Below are positions 1 to 9,448 of a DNA stretch of 64,000 nt, piece by piece. Under the pieces are notes generated by a model that searched no databases, had not been told where the DNA came from, and worked only from the letters and a program-made list of their open reading frames with translations. The first letter of the stretch is position 1; every line of letters begins with the position of its first letter. A program made the translations under genes and the position numbers. Source of the DNA: Bacteroidaceae bacterium (lineage in GTDB: Bacteria > Bacteroidota > Bacteroidia > Bacteroidales > Bacteroidaceae); NCBI GenBank assembly GCA_017448965.1, contig JAFSKK010000063.1, positions 159,522 to 223,521 on the forward strand. Direction: 5' to 3'.

Positions 1-8
1 ATAGAAAG

Positions 9-164
9 ATGAAAAGAACATTCCAACCTCACAACAGAAAGAGGATTAACAAGCACGGCTTCCGTCTGCGCATGCAGACAGCAAATGGCCGCCGCGTACT
101 CTCTGCTCGTCGCAGAAAGGGCCGCAAGTCACTTACAGTATCAAGCGAACATCACGGCAAATAA
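9..164 (+). CDS. rpmH: 50S ribosomal protein L34
   Basis: This 51-residue, very basic protein starts [12 protein letters not shown] and carries the GFRxRM and [13 protein letters not shown] signatures of L34, a structural protein of the large ribosomal subunit. It is too short to appear among longer reading frames but is complete here. The ATG at position 9 gives the family's usual N-terminus. A strong hairpin terminator follows 27 bases after the stop, so it is transcribed separately from the next gene. Confidence 0.97.
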   Translation: MKRTFQPHNRKRINKHGFRLRMQTANGRRVLSARRRKGRKSLTVSSEHHGK

Positions 165-190
165 TCCGTTTTTGCCGTTACGGATACAAA

Positions 191-224
191 AAAGCAGAAG
201 TTTTTGAGAACTTCTGCTTTTTTT
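191..224 (+). terminator. Intrinsic terminator after rpmH
   Basis: The stem AGCAGAAGTT / AACTTCTGCT closes on a six-base loop and is followed by a run of seven T. This is a textbook Rho-independent terminator directly downstream of rpmH. Confidence 0.9.
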
Positions 225-247
225 GTGCCTTAATTGCCGATAATCAG

Positions 248-278
248 TTGTCATTTGTCAATAATTTTGTACCTTTGC
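248..278 (+). promoter_or_regulatory. Bacteroidetes-type promoter for the PASTA/rluD/ddl operon
   Basis: TTG at 248-250 and TACCTTTGC at 270-278 are separated by 19 bases, matching the -33/-7 consensus of Bacteroidetes housekeeping promoters. The first gene starts 31 bases further on. Confidence 0.75.
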
Positions 279-308
279 ACACATAATTTATAATACACGC
301 GCGAAAGA

Positions 309-983
309 ATGGCTTTGAAGAATTTTTTTACAGGAAAAACTGGTGCGAAGTTTTGGATGAACATCGTTTTGATGGTGCTGATTGTGGTGGGTGTGCCTGT
401 AGGTACACTCTATATGCTTGACTCGTTCACTCACCACGGTGAGAAGATAGAGGTGCCCAAAGTGGTGGGGAAAACGCTCTATGAGGCTGAAAGCATGCTG
501 AAGGATCGCGATCTCATGGCATTGGTCATCGATTCCATCTACGACAAGCGCTCGCCGAGAGGTGCTGTGCTGGAACAGTCGCCTAAGCCCGGTTATGAAG
601 TGAAGGGTGGCCGAGTGGTTTATCTGACCATCAATTACATGGGTGAGCCAATGGTGGAACTGCCTGACGTGGTGAGCCACGGTTCCTTGCGTGAAGCAAT
701 CGCCTTGTTGCAGTCGTTGGGCTTCAAGTTGACGCCCCAGGAGTCTGTGATGGGTCGTCCCAAAGATTTGGTCATTGGTGTGAAGCAGGGTGGACGCAAT
801 GTGAGTGCCGGCTCAATCATTCCTCGCGAACGCCCGCTGACGCTTGTGGTCGGTGGCGGAGAATTTGAACTCGACTCTTTGGATGTGGATGATATAGGTG
901 AAGGTGTGGAATATGGAGGTGGATATAGCGGAGGAGTGACAAGTGAAGAAGATGGAGGCGAAGATTTTGACATTGATTTGTAG
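309..983 (+). CDS. Membrane-anchored PASTA domain protein
   Basis: The 224-residue protein has a short cytoplasmic N-terminus, one transmembrane helix (about residues 16-36), two PASTA domains (about 46-110 and 116-184) and an acidic, Gly-rich tail. PASTA domains bind peptidoglycan or muropeptides and are usually attached to penicillin-binding proteins or Ser/Thr kinases. Here they stand alone on a membrane anchor. It is the first gene of an apparent operon with an RluA-type synthase (3-base gap) and ddl, which links it to cell-wall synthesis. The exact role is unknown; a periplasmic cell-wall sensing or scaffolding role is inference. Confidence 0.85.
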   Translation: MALKNFFTGKTGAKFWMNIVLMVLIVVGVPVGTLYMLDSFTHHGEKIEVPKVVGKTLYEAESMLKDRDLMALVIDSIYDKRSPRGAVLEQSPKPGYEVKGGRVVYLTINYMGEPMVELPDVVSHGSLREAIALLQSLGFKLTPQESVMGRPKDLVIGVKQGGRNVSAGSIIPRERPLTLVVGGGEFELDSLDVDDIGEGVEYGGGYSGGVTSEEDGGEDFDIDL

Positions 984-986
984 GGA

Positions 987-2054
987 ATGAGTGTTGACGA
1001 CTTGAATCTGGTCGCGGAGGATGAGGAACTGGAGGATGATGAGACCTCCCAACTTTACGAGCACTACCGCGTTGTAGCCGACAAGGGGCAAAAGTTGCTC
1101 AGAGTGGACAAGTTCTTGCTCACTCAGTTGGCTGGTACGAGCAGAAATCGTGTACAGAAGGCTGCTGATGCAGGGTTCATCATGGCCAACGGCCGTCCGG
1201 TGAAGCGCTCGTATAAGGTGAAGCCTGAGGATGTGATTCAGGTGATGCTTGACCGTCCGCACTATGAGAACAAAATTTCGCCAGAAGACATCCCTCTCAA
1301 TGTCGTCTACGAAGATGACGACCTTATGGTCATCAACAAGCCTGCAGGTATGGTGGTGCATCCAGGATTTGGCAACTGGAACGGCACGATGCTGAACGCC
1401 ATCGCTTGGCATCTGAAAGACAAGCCGCAGTATGACATCAACGACCCCGAAATAGGTCTTGTGCATCGCATAGACAAGGACACCAGTGGACTGCTTGTGG
1501 TGGCTAAGACCGCATCAGCCAAGACAAGTTTGGGCTTGCAGTTCTTCAACAAAACCACAAAGCGTGAATACAATGCGTTGGTGTGGGGCAACTTTACAGA
1601 AGATGAAGGTCGGATAGAGGGTAATATTGGGCGCGATCCCAAAGACCGTATGCGTATGGCGGTTTTTCCTCCCGATTCGGAAGTGGGCAAGCATGCTGTT
1701 ACGCATTACTATATCTTGGAGCGTTTTGGCTACACCACGTTGGTGAAGTGTGTGCTGGAAACGGGACGAACACACCAGATTCGTGCTCACATGCGTCACA
1801 TCGGTCATCCGTTGTTCAGCGATGAACGTTATGGTGGCGACCAAGTGCTGAAGGGTTCGAATACGGCCAAATACAGACAGTTCATTGACAATTGCTTCAA
1901 ACTCTGTCCGCGTCAGGCGCTTCATGCCAAGACTTTGGGTTTTGTACATCCGCGTACAGGCAAGGAGATGATGTTTGACTCACCGTTGCCCGACGATATG
2001 GTGTCGCTGCTGGACAAGTGGAGAGGCCTTGTAGGAGGACAGAGCGGTATGTAA
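987..2054 (+). CDS. RluA/RluD-family 23S rRNA pseudouridine synthase
   Basis: The 355-residue protein has an N-terminal S4 RNA-binding domain (about residues 37-95) and a pseudouridine synthase domain with the signature HRIDKDTSG, in which Asp163 is the expected catalytic residue. The later RTHQIRAHM motif is also typical. The family isomerises uridine to pseudouridine in 23S rRNA. The S4 domain and length fit RluD best, but RluC-like specificity cannot be excluded. An acidic extension of about 30 residues precedes the S4 domain. The start lies 3 bases after the PASTA gene, so the two are probably co-transcribed. Confidence 0.92.
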   Translation: MSVDDLNLVAEDEELEDDETSQLYEHYRVVADKGQKLLRVDKFLLTQLAGTSRNRVQKAADAGFIMANGRPVKRSYKVKPEDVIQVMLDRPHYENKISPEDIPLNVVYEDDDLMVINKPAGMVVHPGFGNWNGTMLNAIAWHLKDKPQYDINDPEIGLVHRIDKDTSGLLVVAKTASAKTSLGLQFFNKTTKREYNALVWGNFTEDEGRIEGNIGRDPKDRMRMAVFPPDSEVGKHAVTHYYILERFGYTTLVKCVLETGRTHQIRAHMRHIGHPLFSDERYGGDQVLKGSNTAKYRQFIDNCFKLCPRQALHAKTLGFVHPRTGKEMMFDSPLPDDMVSLLDKWRGLVGGQSGM

Positions 2055-2089
2055 GCCCTTAAAAAGAAATTTCAAAGTATTAAATAAAG

Positions 2090-3091
2090 ATGAAAAAAGT
2101 TATTGCAATCGTGGCAGGGGGCGATAGTTCCGAACACGATGTGTCGCTGAGAAGTGCGGCTGGAATTGATTCATGGATTGACAAAGAGAAGTATGACGTC
2201 TATATAGTGGAGGTGAGCCATGCTGGCTGGGAAGCACATTTGCCAGATGGTAAGCGCTCACCCGTATATCGCCATAACTTCTCGTTCAAGGACGAGTGGG
2301 GCAGAGATATACGTCCTGAATACGCATATATCACGATTCACGGGACTCCTGGTGAAGATGGCATCTTGCAGGGTTATTTTGACCTGTTGGGTATTCCGTA
2401 CTCGACAAGTGGAGTTTTAGTAGAGTCGCTGACTTTCAACAAGTTTGCTCTAAATCAGTATCTGAAAGGCTTTGGTGTGAAAGTGGCCGAGGATGTGTTG
2501 GTGCGTCAAGGACAGGAGGTCAATGCACAGCAAATCGTTGACAAGGTGGGTTTGCCTTGTTTCATCAAGCCTAATGGAGGCGGTTCCAGTTTTGGTGTGA
2601 CTCACTGCAAGACATTGGAGGGTGTACTTCCTGCTATTGAGAAGGCAATGGAGGAATGCCCAGAGGTGCTGATAGAGAACGAGTTGAAGGGTGTGGAGAT
2701 TAGCAATGGTGTGTATCGCACAAAGGCTGGTGGTATGCATGTGCTGCCCATTACTGAGGTGGTGCCAAAGACAGACTTCTTTGACTATGATGCCAAGTAC
2801 AATGGTTTGGTGGATGAAATCACGCCAGCGCGTTTGTCGGACGATACCACCAAGCGTGTACAGGCATTGACGGCAGCCATCTATGATATCTTGGGTGCGT
2901 CTGGCATTATTCGTGTAGACTATATCATCACGAAAAACGAGAAGGGCGATGATGTGATTAACATGTTGGAAATCAATACGACACCAGGCATGACCTTGAC
3001 AAGTTTCATCCCACAACAAGTGCGTGCCGATGGTAACGACATGAAAGATGTGTTGAATGAAATTATCGCCGACAAGTTGGGTGATGCTTAA
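2090..3091 (+). CDS. ddl: D-alanine--D-alanine ligase
   Basis: This cytoplasmic ATP-grasp enzyme of 333 residues joins two D-alanines for peptidoglycan precursor synthesis. The N-terminal GGDSSEHDVSLRSA segment, HGTPGEDG near residue 84, GGGSSFGVT near 165 and the C-terminal EINTTPGMT metal/ATP motif near 295 are all present. Length is normal for the family. It follows the pseudouridine synthase by 35 bases and precedes an acyltransferase by 17 bases, consistent with one operon. Confidence 0.96.
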   Translation: MKKVIAIVAGGDSSEHDVSLRSAAGIDSWIDKEKYDVYIVEVSHAGWEAHLPDGKRSPVYRHNFSFKDEWGRDIRPEYAYITIHGTPGEDGILQGYFDLLGIPYSTSGVLVESLTFNKFALNQYLKGFGVKVAEDVLVRQGQEVNAQQIVDKVGLPCFIKPNGGGSSFGVTHCKTLEGVLPAIEKAMEECPEVLIENELKGVEISNGVYRTKAGGMHVLPITEVVPKTDFFDYDAKYNGLVDEITPARLSDDTTKRVQALTAAIYDILGASGIIRVDYIITKNEKGDDVINMLEINTTPGMTLTSFIPQQVRADGNDMKDVLNEIIADKLGDA

Positions 3092-3108
3092 TGATAACTT
3101 GAGAGATT

Positions 3109-4239
3109 ATGAAACTATCGGATTTTGATGATATTCGCCCTTGTTCAGAAGGTGAAATGAAGGCCGCCTTTGACAGTCTTTTGGCTGACAGGCAGTTTAA
3201 CAAGATTCTTCAAGGGTTGATACCGCTTCCTAAAGGTTTGCGAAACGGGCTTTTGAAGTTGCTCTTTATCGGCATCAAGACACCGCTTGATTTTCAGAAG
3301 CGTTTTATGAAACCTTTGGTCTATCGTGTGTTCCATAAGGCTACGACGGGGCATTCGTTTGTCTTTCCGAAGTCGCTGGACAGGATGGGTAATTACACCT
3401 TCATGTCCAATCACCGTGACATCGTACTGGATTCGGCCTTTCTCGATACCATGTTGCTCAAAGATGGCTTCTCCACGACGGTTGAGATAGCCATTGGTGA
3501 TAATCTGCTCATCTATCCGTGGATCAAGACATTGGTACGAATGAATAAGTCATTTACGGTCAATCGTGGCTTGACTCCTAAAGAGATGCTCAAGTCATCT
3601 ATCCACATGAGCCAGTATATGCATTTTGCCATCAACGAGAAGGGGGAGAACATTTGGATTGCTCAGCGTGAAGGACGTGCCAAGGATTCTGACGACCGTA
3701 CCCAAGAGTCTGTTTTGAAGATGCTGAATATGGGTGGTCCTACTGCAGGTAAGACGGTGGCTGATATTATTGAGAATTTGCGTCACATGAACATCGTGCC
3801 GTTGGCTATCTCCTATGAATATGACCCATGTGACTATCTGAAAGCCAAAGAGTTCCAATGTAAACGTGACATTCCTGGCTGGAAGAAAGCCAAGCAGGAT
3901 GACCTTGATAACATGAAGACAGGCATTTGGGGACAGAAAGGACATGTGCACTATCAGGCGGCAGAATGCATCAACACCTGGCTTGACACACTTGACCCAA
4001 CGACGATTGAAAAGGCTGACATCTTCCGCATTGTGGCAGAACACATCGACCACGAGATACACAAGAACTACCGTATTTACGACATCAATCGTGATGCGTT
4101 GGCTGGACGCACTAACGAGTATATCGAGTCCCGCATCAAGATGGTGGATGTGGAGAACCCTGATATTCCGTTCCTGAGAGAGAAGATAACGGCTATGTAT
4201 GCAAATCCACTTCGCAATTATGAGGCTGCGACCCAATAG
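3109..4239 (+). CDS. PlsC-like glycerol-3-phosphate acyltransferase family protein
   Basis: The 376-residue protein contains SNHRDIVLD at residues 100-108, the acyltransferase active-site block. The spacing is H-x5-D rather than the usual H-x4-D, a variant seen in this Bacteroidetes branch. Downstream come a VNRG block and EGRAKDSDD, matching the substrate-binding motifs of 1-acylglycerol-3-phosphate acyltransferases. The probable role is acyl transfer in phospholipid synthesis at the inner membrane; the precise acceptor is not shown by sequence. Its 3' end overlaps the next gene by 20 bases. Confidence 0.82.
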   Translation: MKLSDFDDIRPCSEGEMKAAFDSLLADRQFNKILQGLIPLPKGLRNGLLKLLFIGIKTPLDFQKRFMKPLVYRVFHKATTGHSFVFPKSLDRMGNYTFMSNHRDIVLDSAFLDTMLLKDGFSTTVEIAIGDNLLIYPWIKTLVRMNKSFTVNRGLTPKEMLKSSIHMSQYMHFAINEKGENIWIAQREGRAKDSDDRTQESVLKMLNMGGPTAGKTVADIIENLRHMNIVPLAISYEYDPCDYLKAKEFQCKRDIPGWKKAKQDDLDNMKTGIWGQKGHVHYQAAECINTWLDTLDPTTIEKADIFRIVAEHIDHEIHKNYRIYDINRDALAGRTNEYIESRIKMVDVENPDIPFLREKITAMYANPLRNYEAATQ

Positions 4240-4867
4240 GTTTTGGAATTGGTTGTGTATGGCATGTATGGCCTTCTGTATGGTGGCATGTGGCGACGAC
4301 GATGATGAAGGAAGTCATATTCCTTCCTACATCACCGACTTCATGTTGGTGAGTACGGATGCCAAAGGGTATATCACGACGGTGACATTAGACGATGGAA
4401 GCATCTATCCTGTGACCATACAGAAAAGGATGACGGATTATCCTGATACAACCCTGAGGTGTAGGGCGAACTATACTCTTGATGAGGGACAGCTCAGGCT
4501 GTATGGAGTTGGCAAAGTGTTTGCGCCGAAACCAGTTCCTGCATCAGCATTCAGGTTGATTCTGAATGGAGTGTCCTACGATGGTGAAGAATACATACCT
4601 CGCGACCCTGTGAAGGTGGTGAGCGTATGGAAGAGTGGGGGATACATCAACCTGCATTTGGGATTGATGACCACAGGAAACGGTGTCCATCAGTATGCTT
4701 TTTGCGAAGATAGTCCTGGGCATTATTCATTGGTGCATTTGAGACCTTACGCTGATGCCGAGTCCTACACAGAACAGATATTCATGTCAATGCCGATACC
4801 CGAAGGGATGGAAGAGTTGACCTTCTCGGTCTATACTTACGACGGAATATACACAAGAACTTTTTAA
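4220..4867 (+). CDS. NigD-like lipoprotein
   Basis: The start chosen is the ATG at 4220, giving MRLRPNRFW followed by a hydrophobic stretch and the lipobox MVAC, then an Asp-rich patch (GDDDDEG) typical of surface-exposed Bacteroidetes lipoproteins. The upstream ATG at 4199 would only add residues before the signal peptide. The mature part is about 190 residues and resembles NigD-like proteins: an N-terminal beta domain, then a segment with WKSGGYINLHLG. Function is unknown. The start overlaps the acyltransferase, suggesting translational coupling. Confidence 0.72.
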   Translation: MRLRPNRFWNWLCMACMAFCMVACGDDDDEGSHIPSYITDFMLVSTDAKGYITTVTLDDGSIYPVTIQKRMTDYPDTTLRCRANYTLDEGQLRLYGVGKVFAPKPVPASAFRLILNGVSYDGEEYIPRDPVKVVSVWKSGGYINLHLGLMTTGNGVHQYAFCEDSPGHYSLVHLRPYADAESYTEQIFMSMPIPEGMEELTFSVYTYDGIYTRTF

Positions 4868-4924
4868 TTTGAAAGTGACAATTGTAAAAAAAAGAAAGAT
4901 AAACCCATAAAGCATCATAACACA

Positions 4925-5197
4925 ATGACAAGAGCAATTATTACAGTGGTGGGTAAAGATACCGTGGGCATCATCGCAAAGGTGTGCACCTATCTTGCCG
5001 ACAACCAGATTAACATCCTTGATATCTCGCAGACTATTGTGCAGGAGTTCTTCAACATGATGATGATTGTCGACCTGACCAAGTCGGTGAAGGCATTTGA
5101 CGTATTGAGCGATGAACTTGCAGAGATTGGCAGTAACACGGGTGTACAAGTGAAGTGCCAGTTGGAAGATATATTTGACAAGATGCACAGAATCTGA
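4925..5197 (+). CDS. ACT domain protein (UPF0237 type)
   Basis: The 90-residue protein is a single ACT domain: TVVGKDTVGIIAKVCTYLAD, then NILDISQTIVQ and a final LEDIFDKMHRI helix. ACT domains bind amino acids or other small ligands and act as regulatory modules. In many bacteria this UPF0237 type is found next to a PFL/DUF711 protein, exactly as here, so the two probably act together. The biochemical role of the pair is not established. Confidence 0.9.
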   Translation: MTRAIITVVGKDTVGIIAKVCTYLADNQINILDISQTIVQEFFNMMMIVDLTKSVKAFDVLSDELAEIGSNTGVQVKCQLEDIFDKMHRI

Positions 5198-5216
5198 AAA
5201 AGAGGTGATAAGGAAT

Positions 5217-5341
5217 ATGGAAGTTAAAGAAGTTAAAGGAGTTATAGGAGTTAAAGCCGTATGTTATGCTGGTGTGAAAACTCCTCTCCACAACCAGGCA
5301 GAGTATCGGCTTTAACTCCTCTAACTCCTTTAACTCCTGAG
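5217..5341. repeat. Dispersed hairpin repeat, copy A
   Basis: The left arm (5220-5258) is made of near-tandem GAAGTTAAA/GGAGTTAAA units and ends in AAAGCCG. The right arm (5307-5339) is its reverse complement with about three mismatches in 32. The roughly 48-base loop is closely similar, on the opposite strand, to the loop of the element at 14855-14965. It lies between the ACT gene and the PFL gene. Confidence 0.85.
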
Positions 5342-5398
5342 AGCCATCGCGTTGCGCTTTGCTCGCAAAGAACCGATAACTTCAGAAACTTTAATAAG

Positions 5399-6763
5399 AT
5401 GATAAATCTACAGGAAGTCATTGAGACCAATAAGATGATCGAGCAGGAGAATCTCGATGTCCGTACCATTACGATGGGCATCAGTTTGCTCGATTGTGCT
5501 GACAACGACCTGACGGTCACGTGCGAGAAAATATACAAAAAAATCACCACGTTGGCATGTGACCTTGTGAAAACGGGTGAGGACATTTCGAAAGAGTTCG
5601 GCATCCCTATTGTCAATAAGCGTATTAGCGTCACTCCTATCTCATTGGTCGGAAGTGCTTGCTGCCGCACACCTGGCGACTACGTACAGATAGCCAAGAC
5701 ATTAGACAAAGCTGCTAAAGAAGTGGGCGTGAACTTTTTGGGTGGTTACTCTGCCATCGTGTCGAAAGGCATGACTAAGAGCGACGAATTGCTCATCCGC
5801 AGTATTCCTATGGCATTGGCATGCACCACATATATTTGTTCCAGCATCAATGTTGGTTCCACCAAGACTGGCATCAATATGGATGCCGTGCGTTTGATGG
5901 GTGACATCATCAAGCAGACAGCCGAAGCGACCAAGGAAGTGGATTCTTTGGGATGCGCCAAACTCGTGGTGCTTTGCAATGCGCCCGACGATAATCCTTT
6001 CATGGCTGGTGCATTTCATGGTGTGAGCGAGGCTGATGCCATCATCAATGTGGGTGTCAGTGGTCCAGGTGTGGTGAAGTATGCTTTGGAACAGATTCCT
6101 GATGCCAATTTTGAACTCTTGTGCGAGACCATCAAGCGCACAGCCTTCAAGATTACCCGTGTGGGTCAGTTGGTGGCTCAAGAAGCAAGTCGTCGTTTGG
6201 GCATTCCTTTTGGTATCATCGACCTTAGTTTGGCTCCTACACCTGCTGTGGGTGACTCCGTGGCCGACATCTTGAAGTGTATTGGAGTAGAACATCCTGG
6301 CGCTCCAGGTACTACTGCTGCACTTGCCCTCTTGAATGACCAAGTGAAGAAGGGTGGAGTCATGGCCTCCTCCTATGTAGGTGGTCTTTCTGGTGCTTTC
6401 ATTCCTGTTTCAGAAGACCAAGGCATGATTGATGCTGTGGAGGTGGGTGCCCTTACCCTTGAGAAACTCGAAGCCATGACTTGTGTGTGCTCTGTAGGTC
6501 TTGACATGATAGCTATTCCTGGTGATACGCCAGCCACCACCATTGCGGGTATTATTGCCGACGAAAGTGCCATCGGTGTGGTTAATCAGAAGACTACAGC
6601 TGTGCGCATTATCCCTGTTATTGGGAAAACGGTTGGTGATACCGTGGAGTTTGGTGGACTGTTAGGATATGCACCCATTATGCCAGTCAACACATTCTCC
6701 AGTCAGCGTTTTGTGGATAGAGGAGGGCGTATCCCTGCACCTATCCATAGTTTTAAGAACTGA
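5399..6763 (+). CDS. PFL family protein (DUF711/UPF0210)
   Basis: The start is placed at ATG 5399 ([20 protein letters not shown]), giving 454 residues. The longer frame upstream only translates the hairpin repeat. The sequence matches the DUF711/UPF0210 family, which is structurally related to glycyl-radical enzymes but lacks the radical machinery, and is usually paired with an ACT protein as here. The conserved N-terminal segment [13 protein letters not shown] and the C-terminal [14 protein letters not shown]-like segment are present. Cytoplasmic; activity unknown. Confidence 0.9.
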   Translation: MINLQEVIETNKMIEQENLDVRTITMGISLLDCADNDLTVTCEKIYKKITTLACDLVKTGEDISKEFGIPIVNKRISVTPISLVGSACCRTPGDYVQIAKTLDKAAKEVGVNFLGGYSAIVSKGMTKSDELLIRSIPMALACTTYICSSINVGSTKTGINMDAVRLMGDIIKQTAEATKEVDSLGCAKLVVLCNAPDDNPFMAGAFHGVSEADAIINVGVSGPGVVKYALEQIPDANFELLCETIKRTAFKITRVGQLVAQEASRRLGIPFGIIDLSLAPTPAVGDSVADILKCIGVEHPGAPGTTAALALLNDQVKKGGVMASSYVGGLSGAFIPVSEDQGMIDAVEVGALTLEKLEAMTCVCSVGLDMIAIPGDTPATTIAGIIADESAIGVVNQKTTAVRIIPVIGKTVGDTVEFGGLLGYAPIMPVNTFSSQRFVDRGGRIPAPIHSFKN

Positions 6764-6776
6764 TAAGTTTGTTTAT

Positions 6777-9398
6777 ATGAAAAAGATAATCCTTTTATCC
6801 TTGTTGCTGTTTCCGTTCCTTTGTATGCATGCTCAGCGGAAAGTCAGTTTCGATGCAGGTTGGAAGTTCCATCGCGGCGCTGTCATCAATGCTGAACAAA
6901 TGGATTTTGATGACACGAAGTGGCTTACATTGACGGTTCCGCACGATTTCAGCATGGATGCTGTGATGAGTGCGCAAGATGAGCGTCAGAAAAGTTCATC
7001 ATGGGGAGATGTGCAGGTGGGGCCATTCTCGCGTCTCAGTGTGGGAAATTGGGATACGGGTCAGACTGTGGGAGGTGAAGGTTGGTATCGCAAGACGTTC
7101 TCTTTGCCCATTGTGGGTAATACGTCTGTGGAAACCTTTCTTTCTCAGAACAACGTGAACCTACGTTTTGATGGAATCTATAACCAGTCGGAAGTGTGGG
7201 TGAATGGTGTGAAGGTTGCTTCGAATGTGTATGGATATATGCCATTCGTGGTGAATCTTAACAAGATACTTTCTGACAAGGGTAACAGGAGGGAACATGA
7301 GGAACGTGAAGTGACCGTTGTGGTGAAGGCCATCAACGAAGGGCTGAACTCTCGTTGGTATGCAGGTAGTGGTATTTTCCGCCATGTGTGGCTGGAGACC
7401 ACCAACAAACTGCATCTTGACGAATGGGATACCTACGTGGATGCTTCTGAACTGATGAATAAAGGCAAGGAAGCCAGCGTGAAAGTCTTTGCCAAGGTGT
7501 TCAATGATGATGTTCAGGCTACTGCTGGAAAATTCTGTGTTGATGTGCTGGACGATGAAGGAACTCTTGTGGCACATAATGAACAAGACTTCACGGTTTC
7601 AGGATTTTCTCATGATGAACAACAGGCAGGTGAAATGGGTGTTGCCACAGAACTGGTCGTTAAGATGCCCCATTTGTGGTCAGTGGAACAGCCTTACCGC
7701 TATACGGCAAAGGTCTATCTCACGAAGTCAGGTGAAGAACGAGATGCTTTGTCCATTCGTTTTGGCGTTCGTTCCATCACTTTCTCGGCAGAAGAAGGAT
7801 TCAAATTGAATGGTCAAGGAATGAAGCTTCGTGGCGGTTGTGTGCACCACGACAATGGATTGTTGGGAGCAGCAGGCATCGACCGTGCTGAAATCCGCAA
7901 GGTGGAACTGCTGAAAGCACAAGGTTACAATGCTGTCCGTTGTAGCCACAACCTTCCTACAGAAGCGTTTCTGAATGCTTGTGACAGTCTTGGCATGTTG
8001 GTGATTGACGAAGTGTTTGACCAATGGGAAGAAGCCAAGCGCCCTCATGACTATAGCCAATACTTCAAGCGTGACCATGTGAAGGACATGGCGCTCATGG
8101 TTCGTCGAGACCGCAATCATCCCAGCATCATTATGTGGAGCATTGGTAATGAGATTGCTCAACGTGCCGATATTCCTCGTGGCAAGGAGATAGCCCTCGA
8201 ACTCAATCTTGCTGCCAACAACGAAGACCACACCCGTCCCACCACATTGGCGGTCAACTCTTTCTGGGACAGACCGCAATTCAAGTGGGAGAAAGACTCC
8301 TACCGTGCTTTCGAGAATGTGGAAGTGGGTGGTTATAACTATGAATGGGGACACTATGAAGCCGACCACGACTCTTTCCCTGATCGCATCATGTATGGTT
8401 CAGAATCTTTCCCTAAAGAGATGGCACAGAACTGGAACATGGTGGAAAAGCATCCTTACATCCTTGGTGACTTCGTATGGACGGCTGTGGATTATCTTGG
8501 CGAGGCAGGTTTGGGTCACACTTTCGAGCGCTCAGACAGCAAATGGATACAGTTCCTCTCATGGCCTTGGTTCAACGCATGGTGTGGCGACATCGACCTG
8601 ATTGGCGACAAGAAACCACAGAGTTACTACAGAGATGTGCTATGGAGACGCGCACCCATCGCTATGGCTGTTCGCCCCTCTTTGCCTGATGGCGAACACG
8701 AGGATGTAAATGGATGGGGATGGACGGCTGAAGAGAACCACTGGAACTGGCAGGCTCAAAGCGGAAAGGGAGCGTATCTTCCGATTGAGCTGCGTCCAGA
8801 GAACTACCGGACAACGAATGTGGTGGGGAACCTCCAGCACAACGTGAATGCCCATCGTAGTGATTCCCTTCGTGTGAATGTCTATAGCCGTGAACCTCGT
8901 GTGCAGTTGCTCATCAACGACTCCATTGTGGGGGAGAAAGAAACAGACCCTGAAACTTACACAGCCACCTTCACCGTGGCTTACGAACCAGGTTCACTCA
9001 AGGCCATGACCGTTCCACAGGCAAAGAAGGCCAAGCCCGACTCTTTGGAGTTCGTCACAGCGCTTCCTCCAGCACGGATTGTCCTTCGTGCTGACAGAAC
9101 TGAAATTTCTGCGTCTCACAATGACCTCTCCTATATAAATATATGTGTAGAAGACGAAGAGGGACATCTCTGTCCTACCGCTGAAATACCTCTTGAGATA
9201 ACCGTTTCGGGTGAAGCGAAAGTCGTGGCAGGAACAGGACATCCTTATGATATGCACTCCTTCCGCACACTTCGCCCCACCACTTTCCGTGGAAAGGCAC
9301 TTGCCATTGTGCAACCACAAGATAAGAAAGGTGAAGTCACGCTCCTTGTCAAGGCGAAAGGGTTGGAAGAGGCGCAAATCACCATAGAGATGAAGTGA
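6777..9398 (+). CDS. Glycoside hydrolase family 2, probable beta-galactosidase
   Basis: From ATG 6777 the 873-residue product begins with a signal peptide (MKKIILLSLLLFPFLCMHAQ). It then has the GH2 sugar-binding jelly roll (VPHDFSMD, GEGWYRKTF), an immunoglobulin-like domain and the TIM barrel. The acid/base is Glu459 in WSIGNE and the nucleophile is Glu543 in YGSESFP. The C-terminal third is beta-rich, including a segment like DUF4982. It is likely periplasmic and removes beta-linked galactose or a similar sugar. The GH27 gene follows 50 bases later in the same direction. Specificity within GH2 cannot be settled from sequence alone. Confidence 0.88.
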   Translation: MKKIILLSLLLFPFLCMHAQRKVSFDAGWKFHRGAVINAEQMDFDDTKWLTLTVPHDFSMDAVMSAQDERQKSSSWGDVQVGPFSRLSVGNWDTGQTVGGEGWYRKTFSLPIVGNTSVETFLSQNNVNLRFDGIYNQSEVWVNGVKVASNVYGYMPFVVNLNKILSDKGNRREHEEREVTVVVKAINEGLNSRWYAGSGIFRHVWLETTNKLHLDEWDTYVDASELMNKGKEASVKVFAKVFNDDVQATAGKFCVDVLDDEGTLVAHNEQDFTVSGFSHDEQQAGEMGVATELVVKMPHLWSVEQPYRYTAKVYLTKSGEERDALSIRFGVRSITFSAEEGFKLNGQGMKLRGGCVHHDNGLLGAAGIDRAEIRKVELLKAQGYNAVRCSHNLPTEAFLNACDSLGMLVIDEVFDQWEEAKRPHDYSQYFKRDHVKDMALMVRRDRNHPSIIMWSIGNEIAQRADIPRGKEIALELNLAANNEDHTRPTTLAVNSFWDRPQFKWEKDSYRAFENVEVGGYNYEWGHYEADHDSFPDRIMYGSESFPKEMAQNWNMVEKHPYILGDFVWTAVDYLGEAGLGHTFERSDSKWIQFLSWPWFNAWCGDIDLIGDKKPQSYYRDVLWRRAPIAMAVRPSLPDGEHEDVNGWGWTAEENHWNWQAQSGKGAYLPIELRPENYRTTNVVGNLQHNVNAHRSDSLRVNVYSREPRVQLLINDSIVGEKETDPETYTATFTVAYEPGSLKAMTVPQAKKAKPDSLEFVTALPPARIVLRADRTEISASHNDLSYINICVEDEEGHLCPTAEIPLEITVSGEAKVVAGTGHPYDMHSFRTLRPTTFRGKALAIVQPQDKKGEVTLLVKAKGLEEAQITIEMK

Positions 9399-9448
9399 TG
9401 ACCTGCTCATCAAGATGAAATTACCTATTATATAAAACCTATTCCGAT

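Noticed and set aside
5261-5398. N-terminal extension of the PFL protein
   Set aside because: The 46 extra codons translate the right half of the hairpin repeat; the family begins at MINLQEVIE.
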